A stretch of 22,695 bases of DNA from assembly GCA_037178675.1 (NCBI GenBank), contig JAYMGJ010000435.1:1-22695 (forward strand), given 5' to 3'. Under the pieces are notes generated by a model. It did not search any database. It saw only the letters and a program-made list of their open reading frames with translations, and was not told the DNA's origin. This DNA comes from Scleroderma bovista. Its lineage: Eukaryota; Basidiomycota; Agaricomycetes; Boletales; Sclerodermataceae. Positions 1 through 10,387 of this stretch are shown piece by piece. The position numbers and the translations under genes were made by a program. Numbering within the stretch: the first letter of the stretch is position 1; each line of letters opens with the position of its first letter.

Positions 1-1536
1 TTTGGTAATCAGCACTACCACACCAAGAGTACCCAACATTAGGTAATCAATACTACACATTTTTGGTAGTACACTACAACAACAACACTGCACAATATTG
101 GCTAATCAATAGTCCGCATTTTTGATAATCAGCACTACTACACCAACAGTACACAACATTAGGTAATCCAAACTACACAATATTGGCTAATCAATAGTCC
201 GCATTTTTGATAATCAACACTACCACACCAACAGTACACAACATTAGGTAATCCAAACTACACATTTTTGGTAATTAACACTACACAATATTGACTAACC
301 AATAGTCCGCACTTTTGATAATCAACACTACCACACCAACAGTACACAACATTAGGTCATCCAAACTACACATTTTTGGTAGTACACTACAACAACTAAT
401 CAATAGTCCGCATTTTTGATGATCAGTACTACTACACCAACAGTACACAACATTAGATAATCAATACTACACATTTTTGTTAGTACACTACAACAACTAA
501 TCAATAGTCCGCATTTTTGATAATCAGTACTACCACACCAACAGTACACAACATTAGGTAATCCAAACTACACATTTTTGGTAATCAACACTACACAATA
601 TTGACTAATCAATAGTCCGCATTTTTGGTAATCAACACTACCACACCAACAGTACACAACATTAGGTAATCCAAGCTACACATTTTTGGTAATCAACACT
701 ACAACAATGACACTACACAACATTGGTTGATCAATAGTTCGCATTTTTGGTAATCAACACTACCACATCAATAGTACACAACATTAGGTAATTAATACTA
801 CACATTTCTGGTAGTACACTACAACAACAACACTACACAATATTGGCTAATGGTTCGCATTTTTGGTAATCAGCACTACCACACCAACAGTACACAACAT
901 TAGGTAATCCAAGCTACACATTTTTGGTAATCAACACTACCACACCAACAGTACAAAACATTAGATAATCAATACTACACATCTTTGGTAGTACACTACA
1001 ACAACAACACTACACAATATTGGCTAATCAACAGTCCGCATTTTTGGTAATGAACACTATCACATCAATACTACACAACATTAGGTAATCAGTACTACAC
1101 TTTTTTTGGTAGTACACTACAACAACACCACACAATATTGGTTGATCAATAGTCCGCATTTTTGGTAATCAGCACTACCACACCAAGAGTACCCAACATT
1201 AGGTAATCAATACTACACATTTTTGGTAGTACACTACAACAACAACACTACACAACATTGGCCAATCAATAGTCCGCATTTTTGGTAATCAGCACTACCA
1301 CACCAAGAGTACCCAACATTAGGTAATCAATACTACACATTTTTGGTAGTACACTACAACAACAACACTACACAGCATTGGCTAATCAATAGTCCGCATT
1401 TTTGGTAATCAGCACTACCACACCAATAGAACACAACATTAGATAATCCAAGCTGCACATCTTTGGTAGTCAACACTATCACACCAACAGTACACAATAT
1501 TGCCTAATCAATGGTCCACATTTTTGGTAGTCAGCA
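1..1536. repeat. 120-bp-period satellite array, open at the left edge
   Basis: An AT-rich tandem array. The clearest units lie at about 1147, 1267 and 1387, where the block beginning AATAGTCCGCATTTTTGGTA recurs at exactly 120-bp spacing. The first 60 bases of the window are the same as the segments starting near 1160 and 1280, so the array probably continues beyond the window. Each unit is itself made of related pieces of the form GGTAATCA(A/G)CACTACCACA and GGTAGTACACTACAACA, a higher-order repeat. About 13 units are present; many have lost or duplicated a piece. No convincing gene is seen. Confidence 0.9.
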
Positions 1537-1551
1537 CAGTAATTTAATTCT

Positions 1552-2095
1552 GCAATGTGTATCAATTTTGGGTCTGACCCAGTTTTGCAATGGTTGACAA
1601 CTTTTTTGCTCAACAGGCCTGACCCAGTTTTGCAGTACTTGACAACTTTGTTTCTCAACAGGCCTGACCCAGTTCTGCAATGTCAGCCTGACCCAGTTTT
1701 GCAATGCTTGACAATTTTTTCCTCAAAAGGCCTGACCCCATTCTGCCATGTCAGCCTGACCCAGTTTTGCAGTAATTGACAACTTTTTTCTCAACAGGCC
1801 TGACCCAGTTTTGCAATGTATCTACAACATCGGCCAGTCCCAGCTTTGCAACACTTGTCAATTTTTTTGTTCAACAGGCCTGACCTAGTTTTACAATGCT
1901 CCCACCAGTCCCAGTTCTGCAATTTTTATCAAACATCAGCCCATCCCAGTTTTGCAGATGTCCCTCAGGCCTGTACTAGATTTGCAATAATAGAAAACAT
2001 CGGCCTGGCCCAGTTTTGCGAGCATCGGCCGGCGTCGGCTAGTCCCACCTTTACAGGCAAATGTACATGTCCGATGACCCACTTTTGCGAGGGCT
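1552..2095. repeat. Compound minisatellite, GCCTGACCCAGTTTTGCA units
   Basis: Imperfect repeats of a core GGCCTGACCCAGTTTTGCAA. Long units of about 45 bp (core plus a tail like TTGACAACTTTTTTCTCAAC) alternate with short units of about 24 bp. Roughly a dozen cores are recognisable and the copies decay towards the right, where they become CCAGTCCCAGTTCTGCAATT and similar. Short open frames here (1555-1779, 1816-2100) simply translate the repeat and are not called as genes. Confidence 0.85.
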
Positions 2096-2107
2096 TTTGA
2101 CTGAACT

Positions 2108-2640
2108 ATGTGCAGGTCGTTGCAACAGATGGGACCAAAATGAAGCACCCAGACTCTGGAATTGTCCGAAGATAGGTCGGTGGTGATGGTCATAGAATCT
2201 GTCCTCTTTAGTCACTCACGATTTGTAGGATCGAGCGAAACTTCACATACAGCTGAAGGCTTTGATGGGCAGCAGTTGCAACACTCAGCCAAATCGGCGA
2301 TATGCTAGGACAGCAGGCCATTGCAACAGATGGGTCCCAAACGAAGCACCCAGAGGAATCGTCTGAAGATAGGTCGGTGGTGATGACCACAGAATCTGTC
2401 CTCTTCAGTCACTCACAATTATCATAGAATTTATCTGGTTCAACAGATGGGTCCGAAACGAAGTGCCTGGAGGAGTTGTTTGGCAGTGATGATCACATAT
2501 CATGATTTGTCTGGTTTGGTCATTCACGATTTTGTAGGAACTTTGCATGCAACTCAATACTCTGATGGACAGGAGTTGTAATACACTTGGACAAATCAGT
2601 GATATGACAGGACAGCAGGGCCATTGCAACACAACTCAAG
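2108..2640. repeat. Degenerate repeat of about 195 bp, roughly 2.6 copies
   Basis: The segment GCAACAGATGGG followed by a diverged AAACGAAGCACCCAGAGG recurs at about 2119, 2315 and 2440. The second half of the unit (CACTCACGATTTGTAGGA ... ACAGCAGGCCATTGCAACA) is present near 2212-2320 and 2520-2630. Spacing is about 195 bp between the first two copies and about 126 bp to the third, which has lost part of the unit. Minus-strand open frames across it share a repeated peptide only because the DNA repeats. Confidence 0.7.
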
Positions 2641-2736
2641 ATTTTGATTGACCATCCATCAAAATCAACAGAACTCGCCATCACATGGTGGGTTTTACAG
2701 TGCGAAGGATTTAGTGTACTGGGAGCATCTAAACCT

Positions 2737-3188
2737 TCAATTATCCCTTCTAATCCGCTTCACAGACATGTTGACAGAAGCAGAGCCATCGACCTCAAGC
2801 CCCCTTCTACATGATTGTGGCTGTATATATGTGGGTAATAATCATATGGCCTCAGGAAAGAGATACTCACTGAACCTTCCACCTTGATGACGCTTTGGCA
2901 GTCGCAGACATCAGGCATTGTGGATTGGCCATCATCCAACTCAGGTGTGATAAGGACCTGAAACATCTTCAAAGGAGTAATTCAGCAAATACATGAAAAC
3001 CTCTCTACTCTCACCATTATAGCTCCTTCATCGTGGTTATATGAAATGGATAGACCATGCAGTGCTGTGTCGTTCGACAGTATGAGTTTGATGCACTTTT
3101 TGGACAGCATATGGGGTGGAGTGTGATTGAAGGGTGTTAAGTAAATGGACACAAGTTGGGCTGCAGCAACAATTAAATGCCAGACCAT
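2737..3188 (-). CDS. Tentative three-exon gene, function unknown
   Basis: I do not recognise the protein. The model is exons 3188-3015, 2966-2871 and 2820-2737, with a TGA stop at 2739-2737. Both introns are GT-AG (GTGAGA...AAG, 48 nt; GTGAGT...CAG, 50 nt) and every junction is in phase 0, giving about 117 residues. Intron sizes match those of the well-supported gene at 4724. The middle exon is acidic and has a closely spaced Cys pair (DVCDC); the end is basic (VKRIRRDN). The true start is doubtful: an earlier acceptor may join this to exons further upstream (higher coordinates). Chance agreement of splice sites is possible; without a homologue this remains a hypothesis. Confidence 0.3.
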
Positions 3189-3214
3189 TTAGGCTTCATG
3201 AAATCAGATCATGA

Positions 3215-3717
3215 TCAGAGTGTGCATACATGTCTTCCTTGCAAGATGCTGCTTCCTGAGAACAATCGCCCATTACAGTTTATGTACAAGACAATTGCAT
3301 CGGACATCCTCAGGGTGTTGGTCCCAACCAACACAGACCGTATTGCCACCACTTCATCCATTGATGACAAAGGAAGCACATGTAGTCTTCTTCTGTGGTC
3401 ACTCCAGAATAGGCCTATCAAATTCTTGCAATCCTGTAATCCCCACGGTCCTGCATGGTTCTAGTAACCATGCCTGGGCCCACTGGCACGGATTGCTAGC
3501 TACCTTATATGGTCGCAGCATGGTTAATCATACAGTCCAAGCACCATAAATCTCCTATCAGGTCTGTAACATGGGGCGGCGAAAAATATACAAAACACAA
3601 GAAGAGAAAGTGATTGCCGCTTGAACATACCAAAAGAAATATTATCAAAGGTATGGAATCTACTTGTACTCACTCTGATGGCCACTTGGGCTCACAGCAG
3701 TTATTGGAAACAGCCAT
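3215..3717 (-). other. Possible upstream exons of the minus-strand gene
   Basis: Two pieces could belong to the gene below. An open minus-strand frame at 3421-3215 looks protein-like. It has a good donor (GTATGC) at 3229 that would join in phase to an acceptor at 3096, but the resulting 134-nt intron is longer than the others here. Further up, an ATG at 3717 opens a 44-nt exon (MAVSNNCCEPKWPS) ending at a consensus GTGAGT donor (3673-3668). I cannot connect them all without a gap. Confidence 0.15.
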
Positions 3718-3954
3718 CGCAATGAAATCAAGCTCAAGCTCAAGGAAAAATGAGAGAGGATGAAGAACTGCACCCAATCCGTGGTATCACTTTCATACGA
3801 TAACTTTTCCAGTTAATCACAGCGAGCCACTAATCTCTGTTTGATCAGGTCCATTAGTACCTCATGTGCCACCACCACAAAAGCGGCCCCAGAACCTTTG
3901 TACGTACTCACTCTGCCCCATGTTGATATGTAACTTCAACCAAGATTCAGCCAG

Positions 3955-4362
3955 ATGGATCATCCCCACCACGAACAGCCTGACACCTCTGCTGGTTTTG
4001 TATCACATGCAGATATGGATTCCATATTTAACATCAACAAATCACTCAAGGGAATAATCAGAGTGTCATGTCATTCTTTAATGGACACGTTATGTCGGGA
4101 CTACATCAATACTGGGGATTACTCGGAAATCTGGAGTGTTTTGTCCAAAGTTGAGAATTTGGAGTCACGCATGCACAAATTGAAATGGCAGCACTGGGAC
4201 AACTCAACCGACCCCACTAAGGAGACATTTGATTGTATATGTTCTACGTCATGCATCCTGGAGGACCTTTTGATGGGTGCTATGGAGGGCGCAGATTTAG
4301 CTCAGAAGTATTTGAGAGGCGCTTTGCTTTTCCAAAATTACCCTTTGGATACCATGTACTGA
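3955..4362 (+). CDS. Hypothetical protein, 135 codons
   Basis: A single open frame from ATG 3955 to TGA 4362. The composition looks like a real soluble protein, with predicted helical stretches, several Cys (CHSLMDTLCRDY; CICSTSC) and Trp, rather than a repeat translation. No domain is recognised and no signal peptide or membrane segment is seen. Upstream, a consensus donor GTACGT near 3900 followed by possible acceptors at 3944-3954 hints at a preceding exon or a 5' leader intron, but the phases do not fit one clean model. It lies about 360 bp upstream of the multi-exon gene at 4724 on the same strand. It could be an independent small gene or the last exon of a larger one. Confidence 0.35.
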   Translation: MDHPHHEQPDTSAGFVSHADMDSIFNINKSLKGIIRVSCHSLMDTLCRDYINTGDYSEIWSVLSKVENLESRMHKLKWQHWDNSTDPTKETFDCICSTSCILEDLLMGAMEGADLAQKYLRGALLFQNYPLDTMY

Positions 4363-4584
4363 CATAGAAATTACATCACAAATATAGTTGTTCTTCTAGA
4401 ATGTGCTCTGGAATGTACACTGTGAAACCCAAAGCTGATATGAGTCTTGAAAGGTGAATCATTGACTTCTTAAGATCCAGATTGACCATCAAGTCCGACG
4501 ACCAAGATCTGTAAAATGAGATACGTTGGCAACGACGTGTTGATGCGTTACACAGAGTATGCGTCAACAGATCAATGCGTCAGG

Positions 4585-4591
4585 TATATAA
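4585..4591 (+). promoter_or_regulatory. TATA-like box upstream of the 4724 gene
   Basis: TATATAA lies about 130 bp before the ATG at 4724. A pyrimidine-rich tract follows (TTTTTCACTCCACCTTCC, about 4614-4631), common near fungal transcription starts. A GTACGT...CTGTAG pair at about 4667-4720 could be a 5' leader intron ending just before the start codon. Assigned by sequence only. Confidence 0.35.
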
Positions 4592-4723
4592 CAGTCATAT
4601 CAGCATTGCTCACATTTTTCACTCCACCTTCCCACCTCCATCCTTTGCATTGTATTTTCCAACTGAGTACGTCTGATTCTATTGTGTACGTGGACATGAT
4701 GACAACTACCACGGCTGTAGGCC

Positions 4724-6902
4724 ATGCCTGGCAAAGAGTGGACAACCCGCGAGCAAAAGGAATTCTTGCAAGACAAGTTAGTGCAGTATTTGAGCATGGG
4801 TACCAAGGAATACACACAATACTGGCTGGCTTTATTCCAACAGTGGTCGCAGTGTTGGCCAGAGAGGGCTGTCGCATTCCCAGATCTCCCTTGCGATATA
4901 CCATTGACCATGGAACAGGAGAAAGTCCTTGCAGAAGTTGTCACCAAATGTCATCAGGTCAGTGACATTGGTCATTCACAGAATATGTTCTAACCTGCTT
5001 GTAGCAAATACAGCAGTGGCTACGGTGGCATGCCGGAGCCGGAAAGAACCATTCTGCCAATAGGAAGATGCTGAGTATTGTGGATGGCCTGATGAAAGGT
5101 AAAACACACGTCAGAAGACCATTAGAGATATATTCCAAGATGTACTATACCTCCTGGGTCAAGCCTGACATGCCCTGCAACTCAAAAGACTCTGGCATTT
5201 CCAGCATTCATGATCGAATTGAACAAAAGTTCAGGGCTGAGCTGCAAGAAATCCAAGAAGAGGTCATGCACATCCATGATGGGCAATCCAGCATCAGTAA
5301 GAAATCCATGCCCTTCGCAGAAGATGAAGAGGAAACATACCCTGATCTTGATGTGGAGACACACAAAAGGTAGGAGTCCTTCAGATCCATGCCAGCTAGC
5401 GCTCATCAAACTCCTTTTTTAGTAACATGCAACAGTGCGCACCAGCTCTTCAACAGATCATCACCCACTTGTCACGGAAGACAGGCTGGTCATTCTCAAT
5501 TCTGATGGGTGGGCCTGATCCAACAGATCCTGAAGGATGCTGTGTCATTGCAAGGTGAGCAAGCCAGCATTACAGTTTACATGACTTACACAATGCTGGC
5601 ATAGCCTTCATACTGGGAAGAATAAGCTTGGACTGAATTTTGCAGAGTCATACGCTCCCTTTGACTCTACCCTAGTGCAAGCATACACAGAATTTCTAGA
5701 CTCCAAGTATTGTAAGTCGCCTTTTTTTTAAAAAAAAAGAGCCAAGAACACTGACCGTGCTCTAGGAGTGAGCACCCAAGGGGACGGGGAGAGTATGTGC
5801 CCAGACAATGGTATAACAGCCAGCACAAGAGGTGGTGACAGGGAGGACGCAAACATGGGGCGTGATGGTACCGATGGCAAGGATAACGGCGAAGAAAACA
5901 ATGGCAATGACAATGATCTTGGAGGTCATGGTAGTGGAGATGAGGCTGAAGTTTGTGAGGATCAGGAAGGCGACGATGAGGGAGGTGTGGATAAGTGAGT
6001 GACAATCTTACTCAGCTTTATATGCTCAACCCCGGACAGGGTTACAGATGTTGCAATGTTCCCCCATCGCCCCACTCTTCATACACACAGTCCATTGGTT
6101 GCAACAACCCCACTGCAGCTCATTGCAACAGCCCACCATCCTGTCCCGTCACCGATCCATCTGAGCATTGCAACTCCTGTGCTGCCTAGCTTTGCAACAC
6201 CTGGAAGTGTTGCAACCAGCATCCCAATTATTGCAATGCCTCCACACGTTACAATGTCATCCAACATCCAATTTCCCAATTTTTCTGATCAGCTTCTCCT
6301 GGAACTTGGTTCCTTGGCGCCAGAATTAGAAAACATGCTTCAGGCCGACACTAGCACAATGTTTCAGGAACAGTGGTCAACTCCCCAGTGGAACTTCAAT
6401 GGTCTAGGATCAGACCCATTTGTTGCCACTGACCTGACAGCTGTCAACACTGCCAACCATGCGCTCTCCACTGGTAATGCGGACACATCTCTAAACTACT
6501 TTTCAATGGCCCCGCACTACGATCCTAACAACCCAGCAGTTGGACTATCTCATCCTTCTCTTGTTCCATCTCCACAGTCCAGAAGTGAGCTGCCTTTGTT
6601 GCCTCCCTTCCCTTCTGACGATGATGGTATGTGAATGATCATTTTGGATATGGTAGTTGGACATATTGCTAACATTTTTCATATGCCAATCAGACTCTGG
6701 GGACCCCAAAAGCCCTGTCGCTGGCCATGGCAAACATATGCCTGTCCCATCCTTGCGTGCTCAAAGAGACAACATGATAGGTGATAAGGGCAAGGAGAAC
6801 AATTTACCAGTGTTTACGGAGAAAAGGCTCAGTACTAAGTCGAAGGCGAAGCATCGCGCTACAGATAGTGTTAATGATAGCCTGTCCAAAAAGCCAAAGT
6901 AA
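4724..6902 (+). CDS. Multi-exon gene of an expanded, uncharacterised Agaricomycete family
   Basis: Exons supported by phase and splice sites: 4724-4957, 5005-5369, 5423-5554, 5605-5711, about 5766-5994, 6040-6626 and 6694-6902. Introns are 47, 53, 50, (54), 45 and 67 nt; two contain a CTAAC branch-site match. The N-terminus has the family's start motif (EWTTREQKEFL, residues 5-15), then a Trp-rich segment and QWLRWH after intron 1. Residues about 200-256 hold the conserved TGWSFSILMGGPDP and SLHTGKNKLGL blocks. The C-terminal half is variable: an Asp/Gly/Asn-rich acidic stretch, a Ser/Pro/Thr-rich part (exon 6) and a Lys-rich tail. I recognise the layout from many Agaricomycete hypothetical proteins; the biochemical role is unknown. 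Oddity: joining exons 4 and 5 at the best acceptor (5765) gives a split TGA codon (see findings). The last codon may alternatively be spliced (donor 6899, acceptor 6953) to a stop at 6967-6969. Confidence 0.7.
6040..6260 (+). repeat. TTGCAA motif cluster inside exon 6
   Basis: Seven close matches to NTTGCAA(C/T) lie at irregular 17-45 bp spacing within coding sequence (about 6050, 6098, 6122, 6167, 6191, 6209 and 6230). They are read as Ile/Val/Phe-Ala-Thr or -Met (IATA, IATP, FATP, VATS, IIAM). The same motif forms non-coding clusters elsewhere in the window. Confidence 0.6.
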
Positions 6903-6969
6903 GTCACACAACTATTTATCATAATAGGGACCATCTGTTAATGATTTCATCAGGAAAGGAAATGCTTAA

Positions 6970-7510
6970 TTTCTTATCCTCAATCCTTTGTCATTGTCTT
7001 GTCACCTACACTGTGCACAATAATTTGTGGTCTCCATTGGGTGTTAGTTAGCAATAATCTTCGTCATGCACTTTGTTCCCATTGTATCAGTCATAGTTTT
7101 CTTTTGTGAGGTGATAGTCATCCTCCAAATATACATGGTAGTGTGACCGTATACATGTACAGTGTGGCGAGACAAATGAAAGTGAATGTATTGCAACAGT
7201 GTTGCAATGAACGAGGGTGTTGCAAGAGAATGGGGGAAGGGACGTGTTGCAACAGGCGGTGTCACGCACCAAACGTGTTTGGTACTGTGGACATGGAGAA
7301 AGTTAGCCAATGAAACTAATGCGAAGAATGCACCCAGGATCTGTTGAAAGATTGTCCCGACTTGAGGGATACAGACAGCCCTTGCTATCCATATCACGCA
7401 ATGTCAAGACTATCCTTATGCGAAGAATGAATACAAACTTGTCATAGCCATCTATCGCACAAGAACCGCCAAGAAGCAGAAGAATCCAAGGATTGATGAT
7501 CATTTCAGTA
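6970..7510. other. Intergenic stretch with a small TTGCAAC cluster
   Basis: No convincing gene. GTTGCAA or ATTGCAA occurs four times between 7187 and 7255, separated by purine-rich spacers. Short minus-strand frames (7044-7397, 7303-7503) contain hydrophobic stretches but overlap each other in different frames and lack a coherent splice model. Confidence 0.5.
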
Positions 7511-7820
7511 TGAGAGAGGAATGCAACCTACTGCAGTCCAACTCCCATACCAGAACAACCAAAGAAGCAGAAGAAACGATAGAGAAACAAAGGAGAAAAG
7601 GAAGAATCATTTTTAGCGCCCAAATGTCAAATTTAGGCGCCCAGTGCTGGCATTCCGATATTTTGAATAGCTCCACCATTTTTGAAGCTATCAATCATGT
7701 GACTATACCATCATGGAGCCTAGACCGTGGTCTATCTGCCTGTCAAGTTCCGACGTAAATCTGTTTATTTCCCACGGAGATATTCCACCCACAATCCAGA
7801 CACCCACTTCATCACTCACT

Positions 7821-8210
7821 ATGGAGTCCGCATTTTCTCTGGAACATTTCTCTGCTATTGCAGCAGACCTCAACTATGTCCTGCTCTTGGGACAGCCTCT
7901 CCCTGAGCTCCTGTGTACTGTCTGGTACATATCTTCCCAGCCTGCTCCCCCAGTCCCTCTCATTCTCGGTCAGCGTGTTCTCCTCATCAGTCCTGCGTCG
8001 CGCACATACTTTGGTTGTCTCAAGTCTATCGTTAGACTTGAAAATTCATACCTGGTCGTCTCTGTGTCTCCTGAGTCCTCTGCATATGGTCCTTTCATCC
8101 CAGAGTCCTGTCACATCCATCTCCCTTTATCATTCATCTCGCTTCCCTGGACATGTCGAATCTGCTATTCATGTTTCACTTCCCTGCTATCCCGCAACAA
8201 ACACAAATGA
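7821..8210 (+). CDS. Weak candidate open frame next to a probable LTR
   Basis: A frame open from 7713 to a TGA at 8210, with a plausible start at ATG 7821 (MESAFSLEHFSAIAADLNYV). The first 100 residues have a protein-like alternation of hydrophobic and polar residues (LPELLCTVWYISSQP; GQRVLLISPASRTYFGCL). The last part becomes Ser/Cys/Leu-rich, as expected from pyrimidine-rich DNA read in any frame. It ends about 135 bp before the probable LTR at 8345. It could be the remnant of the internal region of that LTR element, or no gene at all. I do not recognise a domain. Confidence 0.25.
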   Translation: MESAFSLEHFSAIAADLNYVLLLGQPLPELLCTVWYISSQPAPPVPLILGQRVLLISPASRTYFGCLKSIVRLENSYLVVSVSPESSAYGPFIPESCHIHLPLSFISLPWTCRICYSCFTSLLSRNKHK

Positions 8211-8344
8211 AACAGTGCTCTAGAACCCTTCTTAGGAGCCCTAATAGAGTACAGAACCTTCCCCTTACTGCTCAAGGGAAGACTGCACTTCGGGAGCGCC
8301 AAATTTCGCGTTTTTGCTCCACAGAAGCTCAATCCAAGGGATTT

Positions 8345-9160
8345 GTGACACTCTGTGACCAGCTGTGACTCTACTTGTCATTCCAGGCCCCCTGACACTG
8401 CTCTTCTGGTCGGATCAATTCTTTTATTATCCCCCAGCCACTCCCATCAGTGGCACTGCTTCAGAAGCTCATCTCCAGATCTAAAGTTCAATCAATCACA
8501 GGTTGTGCTTCCCTTCTGTCTGAGTCACACAGAGTCACTCTGGCTCACTCTGACTCACTCTGCTGCGCATTATTCATCCCCTCTTGGCATTACTAATCCC
8601 CATTACTCCCCTTACCAATCATCCTTCAAATCATGCTTATCATGCTGCTTATCAATTCATGACTCATGCCCCTATGATTCATATGCATTATGTCATTGCA
8701 TATGCTCATTTAGCTTCGATCTACTCATCCCATGCTTTCCCCCCCTCTCTTTTGGGCCCCATGCAATGATTTTTCCATATTCTTGGTTATACACCCCTTT
8801 TTACCTATGTTTTTGCTCTTTCCCTTGGCTCAGCAGCTTGTTCAGGCTCTCCCCATCGATGACTCAGCCTGATTACACTGCTTATCAATCGCTTACCAAT
8901 TTCTTACCAATTTCTTACTAAGCACTTAGTCATTTGTGCTTACAGGCCCACAGCCCCTCCTGTATATAAACCAGCAGCCAAAGGCTGCAAGGAAGTGTCT
9001 GCTTCCCCCTCAATAAAGCCACCACATTCACTCTCCCTCTCTGTCTATAAGCTCCCTCTTTGTCTTTGGACTTGTAGGTCACCCAGTGCTGGCCTAAAGC
9101 TCCTATATTGTTGTTTATCAGATATATCTTGTATCTGATCATTTCTCTAGGCTCAAGCGC
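8345..9160 (+). mobile_element. Probable Gypsy-like LTR (right end uncertain)
   Basis: A pyrimidine-rich block starts TGTGACACTCTGTGACCAGC. It contains a TATA box (TATATAAA, 8963-8970) followed 41 bp later by a polyadenylation signal (AATAAA, 9012-9017), the usual U3-R layout of basidiomycete LTRs. Near the right end an 8-bp perfect stem with a 7-nt loop (9117-9124 / 9132-9139) resembles the terminal hairpin of the solo LTR ending at 12961. I found no second copy and no clear target duplication, so the right border and the solo status are inferred. Confidence 0.4.
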
Positions 9161-9168
9161 AGTCTAGC

Positions 9169-9240
9169 ATCACTGTCCACTCTATCCCATCACTGTCCAC
9201 TCTATCCCATCACTGTCCACTCTATCCTATCACTGTCCAT
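9169..9240. repeat. 20-bp tandem repeat, about 3.6 copies
   Basis: ATCACTGTCCACTCTATCCC is repeated head to tail almost without change; the third copy has T for C near its end and the fourth is partial. Confidence 0.9.
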
Positions 9241-9583
9241 CGCATTCTTGAAGCAGGAACTGTCCCCTTGCTTCCCTGTTGCTCCATCACTGCTATTACA
9301 CCCCTATCATCAATCTATCATCGCTCTTCTATCCCAGGACTCTTCCTAACCACTGTGGTAGGCTGAAGAGGAGTCAATACCATCCCCAGTCGCATATCAT
9401 CCCCATCAGAAGCCCTTCCCTTCCCTCCTGCATCCTGCCTGAAGGCGTGCAGCACATCCCCCTGAGGAGATTAAATACCAGAAATGCAAAGGAAGACCAC
9501 CACTCGCATTTTGCTGTCATTTGGTGTTGGTTGTTGGTTGTTCTGACCTCTTCCCTCACTTAGGCGCACAGCGGGCAAACAGG

Positions 9584-9870
9584 GATAGTGTTGCATTGAA
9601 TGGGCAAGGTGTTGCAATGCCTTGCAACAAAGTAGAGTGTTGCAACAAAGGTAGAGTGTTGCAACAAAATAGTGTATTGCAATACATTGCAACAAAATAG
9701 TGTACTATTGCAATAGTCATTGCAACTTTTATTGCAATAGTCATTGCAACTTTTATTGCAATGTGTAACACATTTACACATTGTGTTGCAATGATGCATT
9801 GCAATAATTTCGTTACTGTAAACAATGCAACACGACTCTACAGTAGTTACCATATTTTATTGCAATAAAG
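9584..9870. repeat. Dense TTGCAA-rich block
   Basis: More than a dozen TTGCAA palindromes in under 300 bp, in contexts such as GTTGCAACAAA and ATTGCAATAGTC. Positions 9707-9730 and 9731-9754 are two identical 24-bp copies, each with ATTGCAATAG and CATTGCAACTTTT, followed by a partial third. It ends about 30 bp before the 5' LTR of element A. Open frames on the minus strand here are Cys/Asn-rich translations of the repeat. Confidence 0.8.
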
Positions 9871-9895
9871 TCACTCTCCTGGCTCAGGCGTGGTC

Positions 9896-9900
9896 GTAGG
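9896..9900. repeat. Target site duplication of element A, left copy (GTAGG)
   Basis: GTAGG directly precedes the LTR start TGTTGAAATT and is repeated directly after the 3' LTR at 16989-16993. Confidence 0.85.
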
Positions 9901-10387
9901 TGTTGAAATTGGCAAGTTGTTCATAGCGGTATCTTGCTAATTGACGTGTTCACTCTAGTCGTGAGATACTGTCCGCAAAACGATTACATAACATATGCTC
10001 TGTCAACCTACAATATGATTTGGAGCGCGGTTCGTTTCTTTGTTGTGTTTCTAGTCTCACTCTTTCCTTGTAACATGTCTAGGTTACTGTTGTACTGTCC
10101 AACACGGTCTCACGTACTGTACAGCACAGATCCAACATCCACACCTTGTTGTTTCATTCTTTGTTCTATTAGCTCGTATATATAGTCTTGTACTGTAGAG
10201 CCCCCACCTCAGACATTTGTCGCTGTATCGCGTGCGACTGAGGTGGGCACAACCCTTTCCTTCCGCATTGTATGTTCATATACTCATTGTATTACCTAGC
10301 TTTTCCCACACTTGTATAGGTAATATCAGATGTTTGTCGCTGTATTGCGCGCGACTGAGCTTTTCCCGCACTCATATAGATCTTTTA
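9901..10387 (+). repeat. Element A 5' LTR (487 bp)
   Basis: Starts TGTTGAAATTGGCAAG and ends ATCTTTTA, immediately followed by the primer-binding site. A TATATATA box lies at 10177-10184. The copy at 16535 matches along its length apart from one gap of about 33 bp. The end is not the canonical CA. Confidence 0.93.

Noticed and set aside
1555..2193. Open frames on both strands over the minisatellite
   Set aside because: They translate tandem repeats, overlap each other and have no splice or domain support.
7044..7503. Minus-strand frames with hydrophobic stretches, suggesting a membrane protein
   Set aside because: The two frames overlap in different phases, include the TTGCAAC repeat, and no consistent splice model joins them.
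8355..8921. 188-codon plus-strand frame
   Set aside because: It lies in pyrimidine-rich LTR-like DNA, is Ser/Cys/Pro/Leu-rich as expected from composition, and overlaps other open frames.
9707..9765. CRISPR-like array
   Set aside because: Direct 24-bp repeats with no spacers, in a eukaryotic repeat block.
9471..9853. Cys/Asn-rich minus-strand frames with repeated motifs
   Set aside because: They are translations of the TTGCAA repeat block.
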